22,722 nt of DNA from an uncultured Pseudoxanthomonas sp. (GTDB lineage Bacteria > Pseudomonadota > Gammaproteobacteria > Xanthomonadales > Xanthomonadaceae), in contig CALJUL010000051.1 of assembly GCA_937975725.1 (NCBI GenBank), positions 1 through 22,722 of the forward strand. The letters run 5' to 3'. Below the pieces are notes generated by a model. It made no database searches and was not told where the DNA came from. It saw nothing but the letters and a program-made list of their open reading frames with translations. A program made the translations under genes and the position numbers. Of the stretch, positions 1 through 5,848 are shown in pieces. How positions within the stretch are numbered: position 1 is the first letter of the stretch; each line of letters opens with the position of its first letter.

Positions 1-501
1 CTTGCGGCCGGTCGAACGTGCCAGCTCGAACGCGTAGCGCACGATGCGCTCGGAGCCCTTGCGGGTGATGCGGGTGATCGAAACCGCGGTGCCGCCATCC
101 TCCGAGACTTCCTGGCCTTCGCTGATGTACGAGCCTTCGGTGTTCTCGCGGATGGTGACCAGGTCGATGCCGCTGTCGAAACGCGACTTGGTGTTGGGGA
201 ACGAGATCGCCGGACGCACGTTGGCGTACAGGTCGAACTGGCGGCGCAGCTCGACGTTGATCGAGCTGAAGCCCCCGCCCACCGGCGTGGCCAGCGGGCT
301 CTTGAGCGCGACGGCATTGCGACGGATCGATGCCATCGTCGCCGCAGGCAGCAATTCGCCGTGCTTTTCCAGCGCGACCAGGCCGGCATCCGCGTCCTCG
401 TACTGCAGGCCGAGCTGCATCGCATCGAGCACGTGTAGGGTGGCATCCATGATTTCCGGGCCGATGCCGTCGCCGCGGATGATGGTGATCGTCTGGGTCA
501 T
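1..501 (-). CDS. icd: NAD-dependent isocitrate dehydrogenase, N-terminal part (runs off window)
   Basis: The TCA-cycle enzyme that oxidatively decarboxylates isocitrate to 2-oxoglutarate. The 167 visible residues begin at an ATG (499-501), and the C-terminal half lies outside the window. Visible family motifs are RGDGIGPE (residues 9-16), the segment S80-I-N82-V-E-L-R86 followed by R96, and IRENTEG (117-123). The Ser/Asn/Arg/Arg spacing matches the isocitrate-binding residues of E. coli Icd (S113, N115, R119, R129), which favours isocitrate over 3-isopropylmalate as substrate. The sequence resembles the short (about 335-residue) NAD-type enzyme of xanthomonads more than the long NADP enzyme of E. 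coli. It lies downstream of the grx/AhpD-like pair on the same strand, 162 bp away, with its own candidate promoter. Isopropylmalate or homoisocitrate dehydrogenase is the main alternative. Confidence 0.88.
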   Translation of the reverse strand, partial: MTQTITIIRGDGIGPEIMDATLHVLDAMQLGLQYEDADAGLVALEKHGELLPAATMASIRRNAVALKSPLATPVGGGFSSINVELRRQFDLYANVRPAISFPNTKSRFDSGIDLVTIRENTEGSYISEGQEVSEDGGTAVSITRITRKGSERIVRYAFELARSTGRK

Positions 502-566
502 TGCGTGGGGGTTCCGTACGGTCGAACGCCGAAAAACACGGCGAAATGGGCAAAAAACATCCGCCC

Positions 567-596
567 ATTATGCCGGACAGGCCACCGGCACCCCAA
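567..596 (-). promoter_or_regulatory. Candidate promoter of icd
   Basis: On the minus strand CATAAT (567-572, 5 of 6 to the -10 consensus) is preceded by TTGGGG (591-596) with an 18-bp spacer, which would give a leader of about 60 nt before the icd ATG. A perfect 6-bp inverted repeat, ATGGGC (546-551) and GCCCAT (563-568), overlaps the -10 edge and could be an operator or a leader hairpin. The -35 is weak, so this rests mainly on the -10. Confidence 0.35.
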
Positions 597-663
597 ATCG
601 ACGATGGTCTGGGGTCCGCAAGGCGTCCTGGCACTCGCACCCCGCGCAGGCAGGCGCGCCGGA

Positions 664-1062
664 TCAGTCGTGCGCGTGCGCGCCGGGCGCGTCGGCTTCG
701 CCCTGTTCCAGCTGGTCGAGGAAGTCCACGGCGCGGCGCAGGTGCGGGATGACGATGCTGCCGCCCACCACCAGCCCCACCGAGAAGGCCTCGAACATCT
801 CGTCGCGGTTCACGCCCGCCTCGCGGCACTGGGCCACGTGGTAGCTGATGCAGTCGTCGCAGCGCAGCACCATCGAGGCCACCAGGCCCAGCAGCTCCTT
901 GGTCTTCACGTCCAGCGCGCCGGCCTGATAGGTCTGCGTGTCCAAGGCGAAGAAGCGCCGGACGACCTGGTTGGGCTCGTCCAGGATGCGCTTGTTCATG
1001 CGCTGGCGGAATTCGGTGAACGCCTTCACCCGGTCCTGGCCGGCGTCGTCGGCCGCGCTCAC
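664..1062 (-). CDS. AhpD-like / carboxymuconolactone decarboxylase-family protein
   Basis: A 132-residue protein of the alkylhydroperoxidase D-like (CMD) fold. The signature is the redox motif C68-D-D-C71 followed by H75, preceded by a conserved-type E56. In AhpD-family proteins the two cysteines form a disulfide that is reduced in peroxide detoxification, with the nearby His and Glu acting as proton relay. A short His-rich tail ends the protein. Its start codon overlaps the stop of the upstream glutaredoxin gene (ATGA, 4 bp), so the two are almost certainly co-translated, which fits a thiol redox role. No AhpC is visible here. True carboxymuconolactone decarboxylase is less likely because those enzymes generally lack the CxxC pair. 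Confidence 0.85.
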   Translation of the reverse strand: MSAADDAGQDRVKAFTEFRQRMNKRILDEPNQVVRRFFALDTQTYQAGALDVKTKELLGLVASMVLRCDDCISYHVAQCREAGVNRDEMFEAFSVGLVVGGSIVIPHLRRAVDFLDQLEQGEADAPGAHAHD

Positions 1063-1346
1063 GCCGACTCCCCGGCCAGCAGGGGTTCCAGCTTGCCGGC
1101 GCGGTGCAGCGCCATCATGTCGTCGTAGCCGCCCACGTGGACGTCGCCGACGAAGATCTGCGGCACGCTGGTACGCCGGGCCAGGGCGACCATCTTCTCG
1201 CGCTCGGCCGGGTCCAGGTCGATGCGCACTTCGGTCCAGGTCCGGCCCTTGCTCTTCAGGAAGTTCTTGGCCGCCACGCAGTAGGGGCAGATGGCCGTGC
1301 TGTAGATGGTGATCGCCGGGGCGTCGGTGGGGGACGGGCTGCTCAA
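1059..1346 (-). CDS. grxC: Glutaredoxin (dithiol, GrxC type)
   Basis: A 95-residue class I glutaredoxin, a glutathione-dependent cytoplasmic disulfide reductase. Active site C20-P-Y-C23, the cis-proline loop S60-V61-P62 and the glutathione-binding G72-G73-Y-D-D segment are all in the expected places. The only good start is a TTG (1344-1346): GGAG lies upstream (minus-strand copy of 1354-1357) at a normal distance, and no ATG or GTG precedes the first beta strand. The gene overlaps the AhpD-like gene by 4 bp and is divergent from bepA. Family and function are secure; the exact paralogue name (grxC) is by resemblance to the 80-90-residue CPYC type. Confidence 0.9.
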   Translation of the reverse strand: MSSPSPTDAPAITIYSTAICPYCVAAKNFLKSKGRTWTEVRIDLDPAEREKMVALARRTSVPQIFVGDVHVGGYDDMMALHRAGKLEPLLAGESA

Positions 1347-1388
1347 GGGGAATCTCCGTAACGAAAACGGCGGAATCTGGTGCGCACC

Positions 1389-1417
1389 ACTATGGGTGCC
1401 GGCCGGCGGGGTTTCCA
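1389..1417 (-). promoter_or_regulatory. Candidate promoter of grxC-ahpD-like operon
   Basis: On the minus strand TGGAAA (1412-1417) and CATAGT (1389-1394) are separated by exactly 17 bp, each matching 4 of 6 consensus positions. The leader to the TTG start would be about 35-40 nt. It sits in the 194-bp divergent region between grxC and bepA. Weak by sequence alone. Confidence 0.3.
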
Positions 1418-1540
1418 GCCATGGCGTGGAACAGTGCGGGACGGTACTGGCGCGGTTAACAACGTGTTCACTCGCCCGGCGCGCCGACCCGTCATCCTCG
1501 CCGGCACGCCATTATCCGATATCCGACAGGGAGTCGCTGT

Positions 1541-3178
1541 TTGCGCCCATTGTTGCCCGCCACCCTCCTGACCCTCGCCCTGGCCGCGCCGCTGGCGGCG
1601 CAGGAAAGCCGCCTGCCCGACATCGGCTCGTCCGCCGGCGAGCTGCTCACGCCCGCCCGCCAGGCCGAGTACGGCGGCATGATGCTGCGCGAACTGCGCA
1701 ACTACGGCTACCTGCTGGAGGACCCGCTGATCGGCGACTGGCTGCAGGGCATGGGCAGCCGCCTTGGCGCCGACAGCGACAACCCGCAGCAGCGCTACAC
1801 CTTCTTCATGATGCGCGACCGGCAGATCAACGCCTTCGCCACCCTGGGCGGCTACATCGGCATGAACGCCGGCCTGGTGCTGGCGGCCGACCGCGAGGAC
1901 GAAGTGGCCGCGGTGCTGTCCCACGAGATCGCCCACGTCACCCAGCAGCACGTGCTGCGCGGCGTGGAGCGCGCCCAGCGCGACCAGATACCGATCCTGC
2001 TGGGCATGCTGGGCGCCATCGTGCTGGCCCAGGCGGCCGGCGGCAGCTCCAGCGGCGACGCCTCGCAGGCCGCCATTGCTTCGGCGATGGGGCTGATGCA
2101 GCAGCGCCAGATCGACTACACGCGCTCCAACGAATCCGAGGCCGACCGGGTCGGCATCCGCACCCTGGCCCGCAGCGGCTACGACGTGGACGCCATGGCC
2201 GGCTTCTTCGCCAAGCTCCAGCAGGCCACCCGCATCAGCCGCGGCAACGAGCGCGACCGCACTCCGGACTACCTGCAGACCCACCCGGTCACCACCACGC
2301 GCATCAGCGAGGCCCGCCAGCGCGCCGAGCAGATGCGCCGCGACCAGGTGACCGCGGTGACCACGGTCCCCGGCGGCCAGCGGGTCGAGCGCTTCGACTC
2401 CAAGGGCGTCACGCTGCCGGAATCGCGCAGCGACAACCCGCTGCTGCCCATCCCGGTCACCCTGCCGACGGCGATGTTCGACCACGGCGACAGCGGCCAG
2501 TTCGGCTGGGCGCGCGAACGCCTGCGCGTTCTCAGCGCCGTCTCGCCGGCGATGGCCGTGCGCGAGTACGAGGCCATCCGCCGCGAGACCGGCCGCCCGC
2601 TCGACGACGCCCAGCGCTACGGCCTGGCCGTGGCCCATCTCCAGGGTGGCAACGGCGCGGCCGCGAAGAAGGAACTGGACCCCCTGCTGGCCGCGCACCC
2701 CGGCACCCTGTGGCTGGAACTGGCCCTGGCCGAGGCCGAGTCCCGCAGCGGCGACGCCGCTGCCGCCAACCGGCGCTTCGACGCCCTGCTCCGGCACCTG
2801 CCGCAGAGCCGGCCGGTGGCGCTGACCTACGCCCGGGTGCTGAACGAACAGGGCGGCCGCGAGGCCGGCGTGCGCGCCCAGGCCGTGCTGCGCCCCCTGC
2901 TGGCGCGCGCGGCCGACGACCCGGTGTTCCAGCAGCAGTTCGCCCGCGCCAACGAACTGGCCGGCGACCTGGCCCGGGCCGGCGAAGCCTATGCCGAGGC
3001 CGCCTACCTCAACGGCCGCCCCGAGCAGGCGCTGATCCAGTTGCAGAACCTCAAGAAGCAGAACGACCTGGACTACTACGCCCGCGCGCGCATCGACGCC
3101 CGCATCGCCGCCATCACCCCCGAAGTGCTGGAACTGCGCCGCCAGGGCATCCGCGACCCCGACGTGGAGCGACGCTGA
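1541..3178 (+). CDS. bepA: Periplasmic M48 zinc metalloprotease with TPR-like C-terminus (BepA/YfgC type)
   Basis: A 545-residue envelope quality-control protease/chaperone; E. coli BepA works on outer-membrane proteins such as LptD and the BAM complex. Start is a TTG (1541) with a strong AGGGAG ribosome site (1528-1533); no better start is seen. Residues 1-20 form a Sec signal peptide with likely cleavage at LAA/QE. The catalytic motif is H128-E129-I-A-H132, the third zinc ligand E200 lies in ESEADR, and H248 in the THPVTTTR motif matches the BepA 'His switch' (H246 in E. coli). The C-terminal 270 residues are Ala/Leu-rich helical repeats consistent with TPRs. Length slightly exceeds E. coli BepA (about 487). 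It precedes phoB by 100 bp; no functional link is implied. Confidence 0.9.
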   Translation: MRPLLPATLLTLALAAPLAAQESRLPDIGSSAGELLTPARQAEYGGMMLRELRNYGYLLEDPLIGDWLQGMGSRLGADSDNPQQRYTFFMMRDRQINAFATLGGYIGMNAGLVLAADREDEVAAVLSHEIAHVTQQHVLRGVERAQRDQIPILLGMLGAIVLAQAAGGSSSGDASQAAIASAMGLMQQRQIDYTRSNESEADRVGIRTLARSGYDVDAMAGFFAKLQQATRISRGNERDRTPDYLQTHPVTTTRISEARQRAEQMRRDQVTAVTTVPGGQRVERFDSKGVTLPESRSDNPLLPIPVTLPTAMFDHGDSGQFGWARERLRVLSAVSPAMAVREYEAIRRETGRPLDDAQRYGLAVAHLQGGNGAAAKKELDPLLAAHPGTLWLELALAEAESRSGDAAAANRRFDALLRHLPQSRPVALTYARVLNEQGGREAGVRAQAVLRPLLARAADDPVFQQQFARANELAGDLARAGEAYAEAAYLNGRPEQALIQLQNLKKQNDLDYYARARIDARIAAITPEVLELRRQGIRDPDVERR

Positions 3179-3182
3179 GCGG

Positions 3183-3197
3183 CCGGCGTGCCGCCGG
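3183..3197 (+). terminator. GC hairpin just after bepA
   Basis: CCGGCG (3183-3188) and CGCCGG (3192-3197) form a perfect 6-bp stem with a 3-nt loop, 5 nt after the bepA stop. There is no T-run, so it is only a possible transcript 3' end or stabilising hairpin before the phoB promoter. Confidence 0.3.
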
Positions 3198-3213
3198 ATG
3201 ACAGTCCCGCGGC

Positions 3214-3242
3214 ATGTCATGCAATTGTCACGAAAGTGTCGT
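3214..3242 (+). promoter_or_regulatory. Pho box (three PhoB half-sites) upstream of phoB
   Basis: Three 7-bp repeats occur at strict 11-bp periodicity: ATGTCAT (3214-3220), TTGTCAC (3225-3231) and GTGTCGT (3236-3242), with 4-bp spacers GCAA and GAAA. The known PhoB half-site is CTGTCAT with a 4-bp A/T-rich spacer, so unit length, spacing and core TGTCA all agree. The box ends 36 bp before the phoB GTG, which indicates positive autoregulation of phoB under phosphate limitation, as in E. coli. It also argues against an earlier phoB start at the ATG at 3198, since that coding sequence would overlap the box. Confidence 0.75.
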
Positions 3243-3278
3243 CTACTGCCCGGGCCCTCCCACGCCCCCGGACCCCGC

Positions 3279-3968
3279 GTGCAGAAGCACATCCTGATCG
3301 TCGACGACGAACCCGCCATCCGTGACATGGTGGCCTTCGCCCTGCGCAAGGGCGAGTACGAGCCCGTCCACGCCGGCGACGCCCGCGAAGCCCAGAACGC
3401 CATCGCCGACCGCGTGCCCGACCTGATCCTGCTGGACTGGATGCTGCCCGGCACCAGTGGCCTGGAACTGGCCCGGCGCTGGCGCAAGGACGCCCTGACC
3501 CGCGACGTGCCCATCATCATGCTGACCGCGCGCGGCGAGGAGAACGACCGCGTCGGCGGCCTGGAGGCCGGCGTGGACGACTACGTGGTCAAACCGTTCT
3601 CCGCCCGCGAACTGCTGGCCCGCATCCGCGCGGTCATGCGCCGCTCGCGCGAGGACGACGAGGACGGCAGCGTGACCGTGGGCGGCCTGCGCATCGACGG
3701 CGCCGCCCACCGCGTGTTCGCCGGCGACGTCCCGGTGCCGATCGGCCCCACCGAATACCGCCTGCTGCATTTCTTCATGACCCACCCCGAGCGCGTCTAT
3801 TCGCGCACCCAACTGCTCGACCACGTCTGGGGCGGCAGCGTGTACGTGGAGGAACGCACGGTGGACGTGCACATCCGCCGCCTGCGCAAGACGCTGGAGC
3901 CGCACGGCCTGGAGAACATGGTGCAGACCGTGCGCGGCTCGGGCTACCGCTTCTCCGCGGCGATGTGA
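3279..3968 (+). CDS. phoB: Phosphate regulon response regulator PhoB
   Basis: A 229-residue OmpR/PhoB-class regulator activating the phosphate-starvation regulon. The receiver domain has D9/D10, phospho-acceptor D53, T83 and K105, at exactly the E. coli PhoB positions. The C-terminal winged helix (about 130-229) ends with the recognition and wing segment RTVDVHIRRLRKTLEP...VRGSGYRF. The GTG at 3279 is chosen because the protein then begins MQKHILIVDDEPAIRD, the normal PhoB N-terminus, and because the in-frame ATG 27 codons upstream lies before the Pho box. No Shine-Dalgarno is obvious before the GTG. The partner kinase phoR follows, but 538 bp away, unusually far for this pair. Confidence 0.96.
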   Translation: MQKHILIVDDEPAIRDMVAFALRKGEYEPVHAGDAREAQNAIADRVPDLILLDWMLPGTSGLELARRWRKDALTRDVPIIMLTARGEENDRVGGLEAGVDDYVVKPFSARELLARIRAVMRRSREDDEDGSVTVGGLRIDGAAHRVFAGDVPVPIGPTEYRLLHFFMTHPERVYSRTQLLDHVWGGSVYVEERTVDVHIRRLRKTLEPHGLENMVQTVRGSGYRFSAAM

Positions 3969-4096
3969 GGGGGTGCGATTGCGGGAGCTTGGATGAACGG
4001 AAAAGCGATTGCCGGGAGCGGGAATTCAGGGAATCGGAACTCGGGAAAAAGCCTGCCGCCCTCACCCATCGTCACCTCCACCCACCACTCCAACGC

Positions 4097-4119
4097 AAGC
4101 CGGGATTCATTCGGCTTTT
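4097..4119 (+). terminator. Candidate Rho-independent terminator after phoB
   Basis: AAGCCG (4097-4102) pairs with CGGCTT (4112-4117) around a 9-nt loop and is followed directly by TT, giving a run of four T from 4116. It lies about 130 bp past the phoB stop. The short stem and T-run make it modest, but it would separate phoB transcription from phoR. Confidence 0.4.
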
Positions 4120-4400
4120 GACTCCGGCGTGTGCCAAGGCAGGAGCAGCGGCAACCTGGATTCCAGCCTGCACTGGAATGACGGCCGGAAAGGACGGCGA
4201 GCGCTATCCATCCCGCACCGCATCCGCCTCCGCATTCCGGCCATCGCCTCCAACAGGCGACGCCCAGTCCATTCCGCCTCCTTCCCTGCCGCCTGCCCAA
4301 GGCATGACCGGCGATTCACGGACCCGACCGCCAACGGAACGCACTTCCACAACGCACCTCCCGCCGGTCATCCGGAATCGCATCCCACTCTGCTCCCCCG
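4120..4400. repeat. Degenerate dispersed intergenic repeat sequence between phoB and phoR
   Basis: This non-coding spacer has the look of the short dispersed intergenic repeats common in proteobacteria whose translations read WIPA-x-x-GMT. The clearest copy is centred on ATTCCAG (4160-4166) and CTGGAAT (4173-4179), a perfect 7-bp inverted repeat with a 6-nt loop, followed by GACGGCCGG; one frame reads WIPACTGMT there. Diverged partial copies appear near 4300 (GMTG in frame) and on the opposite strand near 4363-4385. Base composition is less GC-biased and codon structure is absent compared with flanking genes. Family assignment is from memory of similar repeats; boundaries are approximate. Confidence 0.5.
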
Positions 4401-4476
4401 CCCTACTCCGCTCTCTCCCCACCCCAAGCACAACGACACCGGTCCCGCACCACCCGCACCTTCCCCTTCTCCCCTG

Positions 4477-4500
4477 CTGTCATATACATCTGCCTACAAT
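4477..4500 (+). promoter_or_regulatory. Candidate phoR promoter with single PhoB half-site, probably leaderless
   Basis: A perfect PhoB half-site CTGTCAT (4477-4483) is followed, 11 bp on, by a good -10 hexamer TACAAT (4495-4500). That half-site-to--10 distance is close to the spacing in PhoB-activated promoters, where the box replaces the -35. The second upstream half-site (4466-4472) is poor. The -10 ends only 6 bp before the phoR ATG, so transcription would start at or near the A of ATG. The 0.45 reflects a good -10 but an incomplete box. Confidence 0.45.
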
Positions 4501-4506
4501 CGATCC

Positions 4507-5848
4507 ATGCCGCACCACATCCGCTCCGCCTGGTTCAAGACGCTCGGCCAACTGGCCGGCATCCTGATGCTGGCCGTGGTCGCGGGCCTGCTGGCCGGCC
4601 GGGTCTGGCCGGTGGTCACCCTGGCCGCGCTGGGCGTGGTGGCCTGGCATTACTGGCGGCTGCGCAAGGTGCTGCTGCGGCTGACCGCCCGCCAGCGCCT
4701 GGAGCCGGCCAAGGGCCAGGGCGTGTGGAACGAACTGGACCGCCTGCTCTACCGCGGCCAGGCCGAGATGCGCGTGCGCAAGCGCCGCCTGCTGGCCATG
4801 CTGCGCGCCTACCGCGCCGCCGCCGCCGCCCTGCCCGACGCGGTGGTGGTGGTGGAACGCAACAGCCAGCGCGTGCAGTGGTTCAACGAAGCCGCCGGCA
4901 GCCTGCTGGGCCTGCGCTATCCGGGCGACATCGGCCAGCCCGTGGGCGAACGGCTGCAGCCGCTGCCGATGTCGCACTGGCTGGCCGCCGGCCGCAACGC
5001 CGAGCCCATGCTGGACGCCGCCTCGCCGGTCGATCCGCAACTGCGCCTCAACCTGCGCCTGATCCCCTATTCCGACCAGTACTGGCTGCTGGTCGCGCGC
5101 GACGTCAGCAAGCTGCTGCGGCTGGAGCAGATGCGCCGCGATTTCGTCGCCAACGTCTCGCACGAGCTGCGCACGCCGCTGACCGTGGTGCACGGCTACC
5201 TGGACATGCTGGAACCGGCGGAATTCCCCGACTGGGCGCCGATGCTGGCCGAGATGCAGAAGCAGTCCCAGCGCATGACCCAACTGGTGGAGGACCTGCT
5301 CACCCTGTCACGGCTGGAAGCGCAGGACAGCCTGCCCGACGAGAACGTGGCGATGGCGCCGATGCTGGCCACGCTGCGCCGCGAGGCCGAGGCGCTCAGC
5401 CAGCGCCGCCACGCCATCGTCGTGGAGGACGAGGCCGGCGTGGACCTGTCCGGCTCCACCAAGGAACTGCACAGCGCCTTCTCCAACCTGGTCAGCAACG
5501 CCGTGCGCTACACCCCGGCCGGCGGCACCGTCACCGTGCGCTTCGCGCGCGAGGGCGACGGCGCCGTGCTCAGCGTGCGCGACACCGGCTACGGCATCCC
5601 GGCCTCGCACCTGCCGCGCATCACCGAGCGCTTCTACCGCGTCTCCACCAGCCGCTCGCGCGAGAGTGGCGGCACCGGGCTGGGCCTGTCCATCGTCAAG
5701 CATGTGCTCAACCTGCACCAGGCGCGCCTGGAGATCGAGAGCGAAGTCGGCCAGGGCAGCACGTTCTCGGTCCACTTCAATCCCGGGCGCGTGCAGCCCC
5801 GCCTGGACGCGCCCCCCCCTCACCCTGCCGGACAGCCAGACCGCATGA
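4507..5848 (+). CDS. phoR: Phosphate regulon sensor histidine kinase PhoR (reading frame disturbed at its 3' end)
   Basis: Inner-membrane kinase/phosphatase partner of PhoB. Residues about 15-50 form two membrane segments with no large periplasmic domain, as in PhoR. A PAS region spans about 100-195. The HisKA motif NVSHELRTPL carries phospho-acceptor H219. The ATPase domain shows the N box around N327-N331, G1 DTGYGIP (359-365) and G2 GGTGLGLSIVK (388-398). As written, the frame from 4507 has no stop and continues into ppk. With one C fewer in the 8-C run at 5812-5819, the protein would end 446 residues long at TGA 5846-5848, overlapping the ppk ATG. I give that end as the probable true gene. 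The start has no Shine-Dalgarno and fits a leaderless message. Confidence 0.9.
5812..5819 (+). other. 8-C homopolymer controlling phoR stop versus phoR-ppk fusion
   Basis: Eight consecutive C lie about ten codons before the ppk start. With eight C the phoR frame stays open into ppk through an 11-residue linker (PPPHPAGQPDR). With seven C it reads PPLTLPDSQTA and stops at a TGA overlapping the ppk ATG (ATGA). The neat 4-bp overlap in the alternative frame suggests seven is the normal count. Homopolymers of this length are prone to sequencing indels and to polymerase slippage. Confidence 0.7.

Noticed and set aside
3198..3278. Upstream ATG extension of phoB by 27 codons
   Set aside because: It has no ribosome site, lies before the Pho box so that the box would fall inside coding sequence, and adds residues not matching PhoB.
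1343..3520. 725-codon minus-strand open frame opposite bepA and phoB
   Set aside because: Antisense shadow; bepA zinc motifs and signal peptide prove the other strand.
4120..4400. Possible CRISPR-like or IS remnant between phoB and phoR
   Set aside because: No regular direct-repeat spacing, no transposase fragment and no target duplication visible; a diverged intergenic repeat explains it better.
3965..4567. 200-codon ORF across the phoB-phoR spacer
   Set aside because: Translation is repeat-derived (WIPACTGMT-like) and Pro/Thr/Arg-rich without domain character; it ends within the phoR start in a different frame.
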